Positions 7,086 to 14,620 of a DNA stretch of 14,620 nt are shown piece by piece. The position numbers and the translations under genes are program-made. The DNA is from an uncultured Clostridia bacterium. GTDB lineage: Bacteria > Bacillota > Clostridia > TANB77 > CAG-508. A model generated the notes under the pieces. The model saw nothing but the letters and a program-made list of their open reading frames with translations, did not search any database and was not told the DNA's origin. Within the stretch, counting starts at the first letter, position 1. Each line of letters opens with the position of its first letter. The stretch spans positions 1 through 14,620 of the forward strand of contig CAQPRV010000046.1 of NCBI GenBank assembly GCA_948857205.1. Direction: 5' to 3'.

Positions 7086-7529
7086 ATGAAAAACCAAAAA
7101 GGTATTACTTTAATTGCATTAGTAATTACAATAATTGTATTATTAATTTTAGCAGGAATTTCAATAGTAATGTTATCAGGGGAAAATGGATTATTAAAAA
7201 GAGCCACTGAAGCAGGAGTTACTACAAAAATATCAGATGCTAAAGAGCAAGTAAGTTTAGCAATAAATGATCTAGTAGCTGGATATTATGAAGAAAAATA
7301 TACTAATAGTACAGCAACAGTTACAGAAACTTTAGGTGAATATGTAGCTAAAAACTTACCTACAGAATTAGATAAAGAACAATATAGTGATTACGCACAA
7401 GCAACACAAGATGAATCAACAAAAAATGCAACAGTTACATTAAAAGCAAAAGATAAAGATGGAAAAACTTTACAAGCAGTATATGATTCTTCAACAGGTA
7501 AACTTGGTGCATTTACAGCAATTGATTAA
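7086..7529 (+). CDS. Type IV pilin (class III signal peptide)
   Basis: The 147-residue protein is probably the main fibre subunit. The leader MKNQKG is followed by ITLIALVITIIVLLILAGI, so cleavage is expected after Gly6 with Ile as the new first residue. The hydrophobic helix runs to about residue 30, and then an amphipathic helix (KRATEAG...KEQVSLAINDLV) precedes a small C-terminal domain with beta-prone segments (ATVTLKAKDKDGKTLQAVYD). There is no cysteine pair. Position +5 is Ala, not the Glu that aligns subunits in classical pilins; this GITLIAL form is common in Clostridia. It has the strongest ribosome site of the operon and is followed by a stable hairpin, both suggesting high expression. 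Confidence 0.88.
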   Translation: MKNQKGITLIALVITIIVLLILAGISIVMLSGENGLLKRATEAGVTTKISDAKEQVSLAINDLVAGYYEEKYTNSTATVTETLGEYVAKNLPTELDKEQYSDYAQATQDESTKNATVTLKAKDKDGKTLQAVYDSSTGKLGAFTAID

Positions 7530-7551
7530 TAAAATAGAGAACGTCACTAAA

Positions 7552-7581
7552 AGGCATATGCATGATAAAATGTATATGCCT
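7552..7581. promoter_or_regulatory. Stable hairpin after the pilin gene
   Basis: The arms AGGCATATGCAT and ATGTATATGCCT pair over 12 bp with one G-U pair and a GATAAA loop, 22 nt after the pilin stop. An A-rich stretch follows, with no U-tract, so full termination is not expected. It could protect the 3' end of a processed pilin mRNA or reduce read-through into the peptidase gene, raising the pilin to machinery ratio. The structure is seen; the role is inferred. Confidence 0.5.
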
Positions 7582-7609
7582 AAAATATTAAAAAGCAAAG
7601 GAAGAAAAA

Positions 7610-8425
7610 ATGAATGTAATATTTAATATACTAATATTTATAATAGGGACATTATTTGGAAGCTTTTATACACTAGCATTATTTAGAATTCCAAAAAGAG
7701 AAGATATAACACATACACAATCATACTGTCCAAAATGTAATCATAAATTAGGTTTTTTTGATTTAATTCCAGTTATAAGTTACATTTTCTTAGGAGGAAA
7801 ATGTAAATATTGTAAACAAAAGATTAGACCAAGATATCTTTTATTGGAAATACTATCAGGAATATTATTTTTAGCATTTGCAATTTTAACAAATTTAAAA
7901 ATAGAGACATTATCAGTAATTACAATACTAAACTATAGCTTTTTTATACTTTATTTAACATTTGTAATACTTATATGTGGGATTGATAAAGAAAAAAGAA
8001 ACATGGACAAAGTAGTAATAATATATGGTGTAGTTATATCTGTTATATATATGGTATATCTATGCATAATAGGACAAACTAGTATATATAGATATGGTAT
8101 ATATTTAGTATTTTTTATTATTATTCTTTTGTTAGATACTATAATCCTAAAAAGAAAAGCAAAAAATAGTTATATTAACAGTCTTTTATTAATGATAATA
8201 ATTATGGCTATATTTACAAATGAATATATAATCTTATGTGGAGTAATTATGACTTTATTAGCAATTGCAATATTTCTTCTAATAAATAAAACAAGTCATA
8301 AAAGAAAAGATAAATTAGCTACAAATAATTTTAATAATATTCCAATTGGTTTCTATTTAGGTGTTTCTAATATTTTATGTGTAATTATAGCATTAGTTTT
8401 TAATAATATAGGGAGAACTTTATGA
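7610..8425 (+). CDS. Prepilin peptidase-like protein (PilD family), GxGD motif not found
   Basis: PilD enzymes are polytopic membrane aspartyl peptidases that cut prepilin leaders, often with an N-methylation domain. The 271-residue protein has the N-terminal part intact: FGSFYTLALFRIP, then Cys pairs CPKC (40-43) and CKYC (65-68) flanking LIPVISY, and RPRYLLLEILSG. The first catalytic Asp is plausible (GIDKEKRNMD, Asp126). The second belongs to a GxGDxKL motif that should occur near 185-193, but that segment reads AKNSYINSLL, with no Gly-Asp. The terminal IPIGFYLG segment is conserved. The product may be inactive as a peptidase, act only as a methyltransferase, or use a different residue (Asp176 lies nearby). 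RBS is AAAGGAAG. The stop overlaps the next ATG. Confidence 0.82.
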   Translation: MNVIFNILIFIIGTLFGSFYTLALFRIPKREDITHTQSYCPKCNHKLGFFDLIPVISYIFLGGKCKYCKQKIRPRYLLLEILSGILFLAFAILTNLKIETLSVITILNYSFFILYLTFVILICGIDKEKRNMDKVVIIYGVVISVIYMVYLCIIGQTSIYRYGIYLVFFIIILLLDTIILKRKAKNSYINSLLLMIIIMAIFTNEYIILCGVIMTLLAIAIFLLINKTSHKRKDKLATNNFNNIPIGFYLGVSNILCVIIALVFNNIGRTL

Positions 8426-8865
8426 AGTTAAAAGAAGAAAAAGGATTTACAGGAGTAGATATCTCAATTTCAATAATTATAATTTTTATATTTGTGTCAA
8501 TTATTGTAACATTATCATATGAGTTAAATTCATCAAGTCAAAAGATAAAGGCCAGAGGAGAAGCTTTAGAAATTGCAATTTATGAAATTGAAAATATAAA
8601 GGGAAAAGGATTTTTAGAATTTGAAAATCTAAATAGTACTAGTAATATTGATAAAATGGGAAATAAACTGAAAAATCAATCAATAGATGGAAAATCAGGA
8701 TATTATAAATCTATTTTAGTTCAAGATTATAGCGAAATAAATACAATGCCAAATATAAAAAAAAATCTAGTTAAAAAAATATCTGTTATAATATCATATC
8801 AGTATAAAGGAGAAGAAGAAAAAATTGAGTTATCAACAATACTTACAAAATTTGGTAGCGGGTAA
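8422..8865 (+). CDS. Minor pilin-like protein (class III signal peptide)
   Basis: The 147-residue protein has the leader MKLKEEKG followed by FTGVDISISIIIIFIFVSIIVT, a type IV prepilin N-terminus with cleavage expected after Gly8. Position +5 is Asp instead of Glu. After the hydrophobic helix come a helical stretch (KIKARGEALEIAIYEIENIKG) and a small domain with SGYYKSILVQDY and VKKISVIISYQYKGEEEKIELSTIL, a layout seen in GspI/PilV-type minor pilins. The ATG overlaps the stop of the peptidase-like gene (8422-8425), so it is probably translated by coupling. It is likely part of a tip or priming complex. The exact subclass is uncertain. Confidence 0.75.
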   Translation: MKLKEEKGFTGVDISISIIIIFIFVSIIVTLSYELNSSSQKIKARGEALEIAIYEIENIKGKGFLEFENLNSTSNIDKMGNKLKNQSIDGKSGYYKSILVQDYSEINTMPNIKKNLVKKISVIISYQYKGEEEKIELSTILTKFGSG

Positions 8866-8866
8866 A

Positions 8867-9298
8867 ATGAAATCAGAAAATGGTATTACATTAACTTCAC
8901 TAATTGCATACATTATTGGAATGATTTTAATAATAGGAATAATGTCTGTACTTACTACAAATTTTTATAAAAATGTTAATAATATAAATATGGAAATTAT
9001 TCCATCTACTGAGTTTACTAAATTTAGTAGCCACTTTTCATCTGAAATTAATAAATATAATATTAAAGTTTTAGAGTGTAAAGAGACAAGTACTCAAAAC
9101 TATATTGTTTTTGATAATGGAATTCAATATACATATATTCCAGAAAATAAATCTATTTATCAAAATAAAATAAAAATATGTAGAGGTGTTGAATCTTGTG
9201 TATTTACTAATATTATTGAAAATGGAAAAGATGTTATAAAAATAAAAATGAAAATAGGAGAAAAAGAATACAACAATTCCTATATTTTAAACAAATAA
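8867..9298 (+). CDS. Minor pilin-like protein with prepilin leader
   Basis: Starting at ATG 8867, one base after the stop of the upstream minor pilin, the product is 143 residues. The frame is open further upstream to a TTG at 8825, but that start would add 14 residues before the leader and has no ribosome site, so 8867 is chosen. The start MKSENG-ITLTSLIAYIIGMILIIG has a charged leader, Gly6 at the expected cleavage point and a hydrophobic helix. Position +5 is Ser. The C-terminal part includes the segment QNYIVFDNGIQYTYIPENKSIYQ and two cysteines near CRGVESC, resembling PilW/GspJ-type minor pilins. The weak ribosome site and 1-nt gap indicate coupling. It is probably a minor component of the fibre. 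Confidence 0.72.
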   Translation: MKSENGITLTSLIAYIIGMILIIGIMSVLTTNFYKNVNNINMEIIPSTEFTKFSSHFSSEINKYNIKVLECKETSTQNYIVFDNGIQYTYIPENKSIYQNKIKICRGVESCVFTNIIENGKDVIKIKMKIGEKEYNNSYILNK

Positions 9299-9336
9299 TA
9301 AATACAAATTTTAAGTACGAGAGAAAGGAAAAAAGT

Positions 9337-10974
9337 ATGGAGATAAGAAGAAGACAACCCATAGGGGTTGAATTAGTAAGGAGAGGAATAGTTTCGGAAT
9401 CAGATATAAATAATGCATTAGAATATCAAAGACTAAATCCAAGTAAAAAATTAGGAGAAATCTTATACATCCAAAATGCATGTGATTCACAAAAACTTAT
9501 TGAAAATATAGGTGATATATTAGGAGCAAAAGGGATTTTATTAACAAGAAGTTCAATAAAGATAAAAGTTACAGATTATATTTCGTTAGATATAGCCAAA
9601 AAAAATAAAGCTATTCCATTTGAAATCTCACAGGGAAAAATTAAAGTTTGTTTTGCTACAACAATTAATAATAAAAATATAGATGCTATTAGAATGCTTT
9701 TCTTAAATAGAGGATTAGTAATGGAATCATATATTACTTTTGAAAGTGATATAGACAAAATACTAAAATCTTTAGAAGGAAATGCAATTAATAGTTTTAA
9801 TAATGTTGTAAATAATGCAGATTCAGTGACTAGCTTAGTAGACACTATAATAAAAACAGGTATAGATAGAAGAGCTAGTGATATTCATATAGAGCCATTA
9901 AGAGATAGGGTGAGAGTAAGATATAGAATAGATGGAGAATTATTTACAACAAGTGATATTTCAAAAGAAAAACAGAGTCAGATTATTGGTAGATTAAAAG
10001 CTATATCAAATATGCACCAAGAAAAACAGGAATCACAAGATGGAAGAATATTATCATATGAAGACTATAATATACGTGTATCATCTCAACCTAATATTTA
10101 TGGAGAAAAATTTGTTTTAAGATTATTAAAGAAAAACACAAATGTACGTAATATTTTTGAATTAGGTTTTCCATATGATGAAAATAGATTTAAAAAAAGT
10201 ATCAATAAGAAGAATAGTATAACAGTTATAGCAGCTCCTACAGGAGAAGGTAAGACAACAACGTTATACAGTATTATAGATTATTTAAATAGACCAGAAA
10301 TAAATATTACAACAATTGAAGACCCAGTAGAAATAAGAATTGAAGGATTAAATCAAATTGAGGTAGATAATAAATCTTCTTTTGCAAGTTCTTTAAGAAC
10401 AGTATTAAGACAAGATCCAGACATAATATTAGTTGGAGAAATAAGAGATAAAGAAACAGGAGAAATAGCAATACAGGCAGGACAAACAGGTCACTATGTT
10501 TTAACAACAATTCATACTATAGATTCAATAGAAGTAATAACTAGACTAAGAAAAATGGGAATATCCAATTATGATATATCAAGTACATTAGCGACATGTA
10601 TTTCTCAAAGGCTAGTAAGAAGATTATGTCCAGAATGTAAGAGAAAAAGAAGATTTAATGAAAAAGAAATAGAACTTATTGATTCAATAGGAAGAAAATA
10701 TGGAATAGATTTTAATACTTCTGGTGATACGTATGATGCTATAGGTTGTAGATATTGCAATAATACAGGATATTATGAAAGAATAGGAATATTCGAAGTA
10801 TTAGATATAACTAATGAAATAAAAGAAGAAATAGTAAATGGACAATCTAGTATTGAAATAAGAAAAAAAGCTTTACAAGGTGGATATAAACCTTTAGTTG
10901 TAGATGGGATAAATAAAGTAATACAAGGGGTAACAACGTTACAAGAATTAGATAATAAATTATTAATATTTTAA
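9337..10974 (+). CDS. pilB: Type IV pilus extension ATPase PilB
   Basis: PilB is the hexameric cytoplasmic motor that drives pilin polymerisation. The 545-residue protein has an N-terminal MshEN-like domain (about 1-145, RRQPIGVELVRRGIVSESD). The bipartite secretion ATPase core follows, with RASDIHIEPLRDRVRVRYRIDG at about 179-200 and Walker A APTGEGKT at 300-307. The Asp box is TIEDPVE, and Walker B DIILVGEIRD ends at residue 371. The His box TTIHTIDS (390-397) and a zinc site of two CxxC pairs (CPEC 431-434, CRYC 471-474) complete it. Walker A starts with Ala rather than Gly, which the motif allows. The ATG follows GAAAGGA. It is followed by pilT and pilC, the usual motor module order. Confidence 0.93.
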   Translation: MEIRRRQPIGVELVRRGIVSESDINNALEYQRLNPSKKLGEILYIQNACDSQKLIENIGDILGAKGILLTRSSIKIKVTDYISLDIAKKNKAIPFEISQGKIKVCFATTINNKNIDAIRMLFLNRGLVMESYITFESDIDKILKSLEGNAINSFNNVVNNADSVTSLVDTIIKTGIDRRASDIHIEPLRDRVRVRYRIDGELFTTSDISKEKQSQIIGRLKAISNMHQEKQESQDGRILSYEDYNIRVSSQPNIYGEKFVLRLLKKNTNVRNIFELGFPYDENRFKKSINKKNSITVIAAPTGEGKTTTLYSIIDYLNRPEINITTIEDPVEIRIEGLNQIEVDNKSSFASSLRTVLRQDPDIILVGEIRDKETGEIAIQAGQTGHYVLTTIHTIDSIEVITRLRKMGISNYDISSTLATCISQRLVRRLCPECKRKRRFNEKEIELIDSIGRKYGIDFNTSGDTYDAIGCRYCNNTGYYERIGIFEVLDITNEIKEEIVNGQSSIEIRKKALQGGYKPLVVDGINKVIQGVTTLQELDNKLLIF

Positions 10975-10997
10975 TTTTACCAAGGAGGAAATTATTT

Positions 10998-12098
10998 ATG
11001 AATTTAGATAAAATATTAGATGAGGCAATAAGAGTAGATGCCTCAGATGTCCATTTAATATGTGATAATAAACCAATGCTTAGGATAGCAAGAGACTTAG
11101 CACCTATTGAGGATAGCGAAGTTTTGACTCCAGAAGATATGAATGAAGTTTATGACTATTTAGTTAAAGGAAATATTGAGAAAGATGAAGTTTTTAATAA
11201 TACAAGAAAACTAGATACATCATATCAATATAAAGATATACGTTTAAGAGTTAATATATCATTATCAGATGATATACCACTTTGCACTTTAAGATTAATA
11301 AAAAATGATCTACCTTCTTACGAATCATTAGGTGTACCTGATATTGTAAGAAGAATGACATATCAAACTCAAGGGTTAATATTAGTTACTGGGAAGACTA
11401 ATTCTGGTAAAAGTACAACTCTAAATGCGCTAGTTAACTATATTAATGAGAATCAAAATAAAAAGATTTTAACTTTAGAAAATCCTGTTGAATATAAACA
11501 TCATTCAAAAAAATCCCTAATAGTACAAAAGGAAGTAGGAAAAGGAAGAGACAGTTTAACTTTTAGTGATGGAGTTAAAAATTCATTAAGAGAAGATTGT
11601 GATATTTTAGTAATAGGTGAAATTCGTGATAAAGTAACTATGGAAGCAGCAATAGAAATGGCAGAATCAGGACATTTAGTAATAGGAACATTGCATACAA
11701 AATCCTGTGCAGAGACAATTGATAGAATGATAAATTTCTATGAAGTAAGAGACCAAGCAACTATAAAATATTTATTATCATCATTATTAAAATTAGTAGT
11801 TTCACAAAGATTACTAAAAGGAACAGATGGCAAATTAGTTTTAGTTCCTGAAGTAATGGTGGTTGATAATATTATAGCAGGTATTATTAGAAAAGAAAAA
11901 TTAAGCGTTTCTGAGGTTGAAGATGCAATACAAAGTAATTTGGAGAAAGGTAGTATTGGTTTAATTAATTCTCTAGCAAAACTATTTGTTGATAATAGAA
12001 TAACTTTAGATCAGGCAAAATCTCAAATTGAGGAGAAGAATTTAGAGATATTAAATAGGACAATTATGCAATTAAAGATACAAAGAGGAAGACAATAA
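10998..12098 (+). CDS. pilT: Type IV pilus retraction ATPase PilT
   Basis: PilT is the hexameric motor that depolymerises the pilus and powers twitching. The 366-residue length and the short N-terminal domain with DASDVHL (14-20) fit PilT rather than PilB, and there is no zinc CxxC pair. Walker A is GKTNSGKS (132-139), the Asp box is LTLENPVEY (158-166), Walker B is DILVIGEIRD (202-211) and the His box is GTLHTKSCAETIDR (230-243). Two positions differ from the norm: the loop is GKTNSGKS instead of GPTGSGKS, and the Asp box has Asn in place of Asp. The C-terminal helices (AIQSNLEKGSIG...ITLDQA) match the PilT tail. The start has a strong AAGGAGG site. Retraction capacity is inferred from the family. 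Confidence 0.92.
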   Translation: MNLDKILDEAIRVDASDVHLICDNKPMLRIARDLAPIEDSEVLTPEDMNEVYDYLVKGNIEKDEVFNNTRKLDTSYQYKDIRLRVNISLSDDIPLCTLRLIKNDLPSYESLGVPDIVRRMTYQTQGLILVTGKTNSGKSTTLNALVNYINENQNKKILTLENPVEYKHHSKKSLIVQKEVGKGRDSLTFSDGVKNSLREDCDILVIGEIRDKVTMEAAIEMAESGHLVIGTLHTKSCAETIDRMINFYEVRDQATIKYLLSSLLKLVVSQRLLKGTDGKLVLVPEVMVVDNIIAGIIRKEKLSVSEVEDAIQSNLEKGSIGLINSLAKLFVDNRITLDQAKSQIEEKNLEILNRTIMQLKIQRGRQ

Positions 12099-12118
12099 GA
12101 TACAAGGAGGGCAAATAT

Positions 12119-13468
12119 ATGGCAACATATATGTATAAAGCTGTAACAAGTAAAGGAGTTATTGTAAAAAATAAAGTTGAAGCAGTAAGTAGAATAGCAT
12201 TAATAAAATCACTTAAAAATAATAACTTAATGCCAATATCAATAGAACAATTATCTTATAACTCAAAAAATAAGAGAAAAAAACAAAAGAAAAATGTTAC
12301 AGATATACAAGAAATAATGAAAAATGTAAATACAACGCAAATTGGAAGAGAAAAGAAACATACATTGACTTCTAAAGAAAAAATAAATATGTATTTTGCC
12401 AAGTCAGAAAAAATAACAAATCGTGATTTAGTTATATTTACTCAAAACTTTTACTTATTAAAAAAAGCAAATTTTAATAATATTCATGCTTTAAGTACTA
12501 TAATTGAAAGCACAGAGAATCTGTCTTTTAAGGGTATATTGGAAGATATATTAGCTGGGGTAGAAGCTGGTGATAATATGTATACTACTATGGAATATTA
12601 TGATAGTATATTTCCTTATATTTATATAAATATGATAAAAGTAGGTGAATTATCAGGTTCACTTACAAATTCTTTAGAACAGGCAGTAAAATATTTAGAT
12701 GAAACAGCAGTTTTAACAAGGAAACTTAAAACTATTTTAATACCAAATATTATACAATTTGTTTTATTAATAGTTTTATTGCTTGTTGGAACATTATTTG
12801 CTATTCCAGCTATTCAAGGAGTTTTTGAAGAGTTAGGAACTAAAGATACTTTACCAGCAATAACACTATGGTTTAAGGATTTTGTCAATTTAGCAATAAA
12901 ATATTGGTATATACCAACAAGTATTATTATTTTAACAATAACAAGTGTATTATTATATATTAGAACGCCGAGAGGAAAATACAATTATCATTATTTTAAA
13001 TATAAAATGCCTATTTTTGGAAACTTAATATTTGCTTTAGATTTTTCAAGATTAATGAAAGCTATGCTATTAAATTTAAAAAATGGTATGAGAATACAGG
13101 ATTCAATAGAAGTAAGTAAGAATGTTATACAAAATTATGTTATGTTATCAATTATAGAAACATCTATAAATAATATTATAATTGGTCAATCTTGGATTGA
13201 ACCTTTTGAAAAGTCTGGATTAACATCTCCAATGATGACTGAAATGCTTATAATTGGTATGCAAACAGATTTAACCGAAATGATGGAAAAACTTATTGAA
13301 TATATGGATATTGATATTGATAATATAATGAATAAAATAATGAAAGTCTTACCTCAAGTTGTTTATGCAATAGTTGGAGCATTGTTAATATTTTTCGTTT
13401 TAGTTGTATTGGTACCATGTATACAAGTTTATATGGGGAATTTCTTATTTTCAGCATATAATGTTTAG
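12119..13468 (+). CDS. pilC: Type IV pilus platform protein PilC (GspF family)
   Basis: PilC is the inner-membrane platform that couples the motors to the growing fibre. The 449-residue protein opens with YMYKAVTSKGVIVKNKVEA, the typical GspF N-terminus, then a basic linker of about 50 residues (50-100, KNKRKKQKKN). The first T2SSF helical domain (about 104-204) has NMIKVGELSGSL, followed by transmembrane helices at about 205-231 and 262-281, a second T2SSF domain (about 305-412) and a last helix at about 413-436. In the second domain the usual VGE motif is altered (IIGMQTDLTEMM). The ATG follows AAGGAGG and lies 20 bp after pilT. It is the last pilus-assembly gene before the ROK kinase. Confidence 0.92.
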   Translation: MATYMYKAVTSKGVIVKNKVEAVSRIALIKSLKNNNLMPISIEQLSYNSKNKRKKQKKNVTDIQEIMKNVNTTQIGREKKHTLTSKEKINMYFAKSEKITNRDLVIFTQNFYLLKKANFNNIHALSTIIESTENLSFKGILEDILAGVEAGDNMYTTMEYYDSIFPYIYINMIKVGELSGSLTNSLEQAVKYLDETAVLTRKLKTILIPNIIQFVLLIVLLLVGTLFAIPAIQGVFEELGTKDTLPAITLWFKDFVNLAIKYWYIPTSIIILTITSVLLYIRTPRGKYNYHYFKYKMPIFGNLIFALDFSRLMKAMLLNLKNGMRIQDSIEVSKNVIQNYVMLSIIETSINNIIIGQSWIEPFEKSGLTSPMMTEMLIIGMQTDLTEMMEKLIEYMDIDIDNIMNKIMKVLPQVVYAIVGALLIFFVLVVLVPCIQVYMGNFLFSAYNV

Positions 13469-13500
13469 AAATTAAAAAAGTAAAAGGAATGAGATAAAGT

Positions 13501-14415
13501 ATGAAAATTGGAATTGATATAGGTGGAAGCCATCTTGCAATTGGAGTTATCCACAATAATGGAAATATTGTGGATAAGAAAGAGAAAATATTAACTAATA
13601 TTGAAAAAGAAAATATTCAACATACAATAGAAGATTTTATTGTAAATAACTATAACTTTTTTTCAGAAAAATATATTATAGATTTAATTGGCATAGCTAT
13701 TCCAGGTATTATAAATGATGGAGTTATTTTATCAACTGTAAATTTAGGATTAAAAAATTATAATATCGTAGAAAATATCAAATCAAATATTGATGTTCCG
13801 ATAACTCTAGGTAATGATGCAAAATGTGCAGCTATTGCTGAAAATGAATATGGTTGTTTAAAAGGTTTTAGTAGAAGCATATTTTTAACTTTAGGAACAG
13901 GAATTGGTGGTGCAACATTTTTAGATGGTAAATTGCTAAAAGCAGGTATTAAACCTGGATATGAATTTGGACATATGGTAATTCAAAAAAATGGTATAGA
14001 GTGTAATTGTGGAAGAAAAGGTTGTTTTGAAAAATATGCTTCAATGAAAACATTTAAGAATAAATTAAGAGAAGCATTGAAATTAGATGAAAAGGTTAGA
14101 GGAGAAGATTTATTAAAAATAATTAACGAAGTTAATAATAAAAGTATGGAATATACTATGATTCAGAATGTTGTTTCTGAATTTATTGAAGATTTAAGTA
14201 TAGGGATTTGTAATTTAATAAATATTTTTGAACCTGAAATAATTGGCATTGGTGGTAGCTTTGTTTATTTTAAAGATATCTTTTTAGAAAGATTAAAACA
14301 AAGAATACGAAAAGAAAATTCAAAAAGGTTAGAAAGACAAGAAATTTTAGTTGAAACCGCTAAATTGGGAAATGATGCTGGTATAATTGGTGCTACATTG
14401 ATGCCATTATTATAG
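13501..14415 (+). CDS. ROK-family sugar kinase, glucokinase-like
   Basis: ROK kinases phosphorylate hexoses such as glucose or N-acetyl-sugars with ATP. The 304-residue protein has the N-terminal phosphate loop DIGGSH (6-11), a sugar-binding region with GNDAKCAA (Asp106 as catalytic base), the second phosphate motif LGTGIGGA (131-138), EFGHM (155-159), and the zinc motif CNCGRKGC (168-175), which with His158 gives the usual HC3 site. A C-terminal GIGGSF segment completes the adenosine site. There is no N-terminal helix-turn-helix, so it is an enzyme and not a ROK repressor. Substrate cannot be fixed from sequence. It follows pilC by 32 bp with its own AAAGGA ribosome site and no terminator between, so it probably shares the pilus transcript. 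Confidence 0.9.
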   Translation: MKIGIDIGGSHLAIGVIHNNGNIVDKKEKILTNIEKENIQHTIEDFIVNNYNFFSEKYIIDLIGIAIPGIINDGVILSTVNLGLKNYNIVENIKSNIDVPITLGNDAKCAAIAENEYGCLKGFSRSIFLTLGTGIGGATFLDGKLLKAGIKPGYEFGHMVIQKNGIECNCGRKGCFEKYASMKTFKNKLREALKLDEKVRGEDLLKIINEVNNKSMEYTMIQNVVSEFIEDLSIGICNLINIFEPEIIGIGGSFVYFKDIFLERLKQRIRKENSKRLERQEILVETAKLGNDAGIIGATLMPLL

Positions 14416-14620
14416 TTACAGTTCAGTATATAGCTATTTACCCAAGATACCTAGAGCCTACAAATCTTGATTTTTAGGTTAGATAATTAAATAAAGGGAA
14501 GAATAATATCTAAAATATTTATTCAAATTCTCGGCTGCCTTACAAATATTAAGAAATTCTAATCATATAAAATGCGCCTCTTTCACGTTCAAAACTACAC
14601 TATTATCCATTTAGAATAAA
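14416..14620. other. Non-coding tail, nothing firmly recognised
   Basis: About 205 bp after the kinase gene hold no credible gene. A weak imperfect stem (AGCCTA near 14454 with TAGGTT near 14477) could end the pilus transcript but lacks a T-run. The part from about 14530 is richer in G+C than the rest (for example CGGCTGCC and GCGCCTCTTTCACG). On the minus strand, short open stretches broken by stops could be a decayed fragment, but this is too weak to call. Confidence 0.3.

Noticed and set aside
8825..8866. Upstream TTG start for the second minor pilin
   Set aside because: It would overlap the previous gene and put 14 extra residues ahead of a normal short prepilin leader. ATG 8867 is coupled to the preceding stop.
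1..14620. CRISPR array, tRNA, rRNA, insertion sequence or defence system
   Set aside because: No spaced direct repeat series, clover-leaf, rRNA-like stretch, transposase motif or defence-type protein was seen.

Overview
The window is very AT-rich DNA with short intergenic gaps, strong AAGGAG-type ribosome binding sites and AGA/ATA-rich codon use. It carries spore-germination genes (spoVA) beside a type IV pilus operon that has no outer-membrane secretin. Together these point to an endospore-lineage monoderm Firmicute, most likely a gut-type Clostridia. This is inferred from gene content and composition; no rRNA or other taxonomic marker is present.

Layout. Positions 1-246 are non-coding and hold four back-to-back imperfect hairpins. 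Positions 247-2446 are a minus-strand operon read dodecin-like gene, spoVAC, spoVAD, spoVAE, which belongs to the forespore dipicolinic-acid uptake system. spoVAD carries a single-base frameshift near its N-terminus. A 239-bp divergent intergenic region separates this operon from rsmB (2686-4032, 16S rRNA m5C methyltransferase) on the plus strand.

From 4033 to 14415 lies a co-directional pilus operon. It is preceded by a good sigma-A-like promoter (4101-4129) and three ATTACA hexamers phased at exactly 11 bp. The order is pilM-pilN fusion, pilO, a small PilP-position membrane protein, a pilin, a prepilin peptidase-like protein, two minor pilin-like proteins, pilB, pilT, pilC and finally a ROK-family sugar kinase. 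PilM/N/O form the inner assembly platform with PilC. PilB powers extension, PilT powers retraction, and the pilins build the fibre. Spacing is tight, with two ATGA overlaps and one 1-nt gap, which suggests translational coupling.

The most unusual points are these: PilM and PilN are fused in one polypeptide; the prepilin peptidase homologue keeps its Cys4 domain and first aspartate but has no recognisable GxGD motif; none of the three pilin-like proteins has the usual Glu at +5; a strong hairpin sits directly after the pilin gene; a dodecin-like gene leads the spoVA operon; and spoVAD is frameshifted. No CRISPR array, tRNA, rRNA or insertion sequence was recognised.
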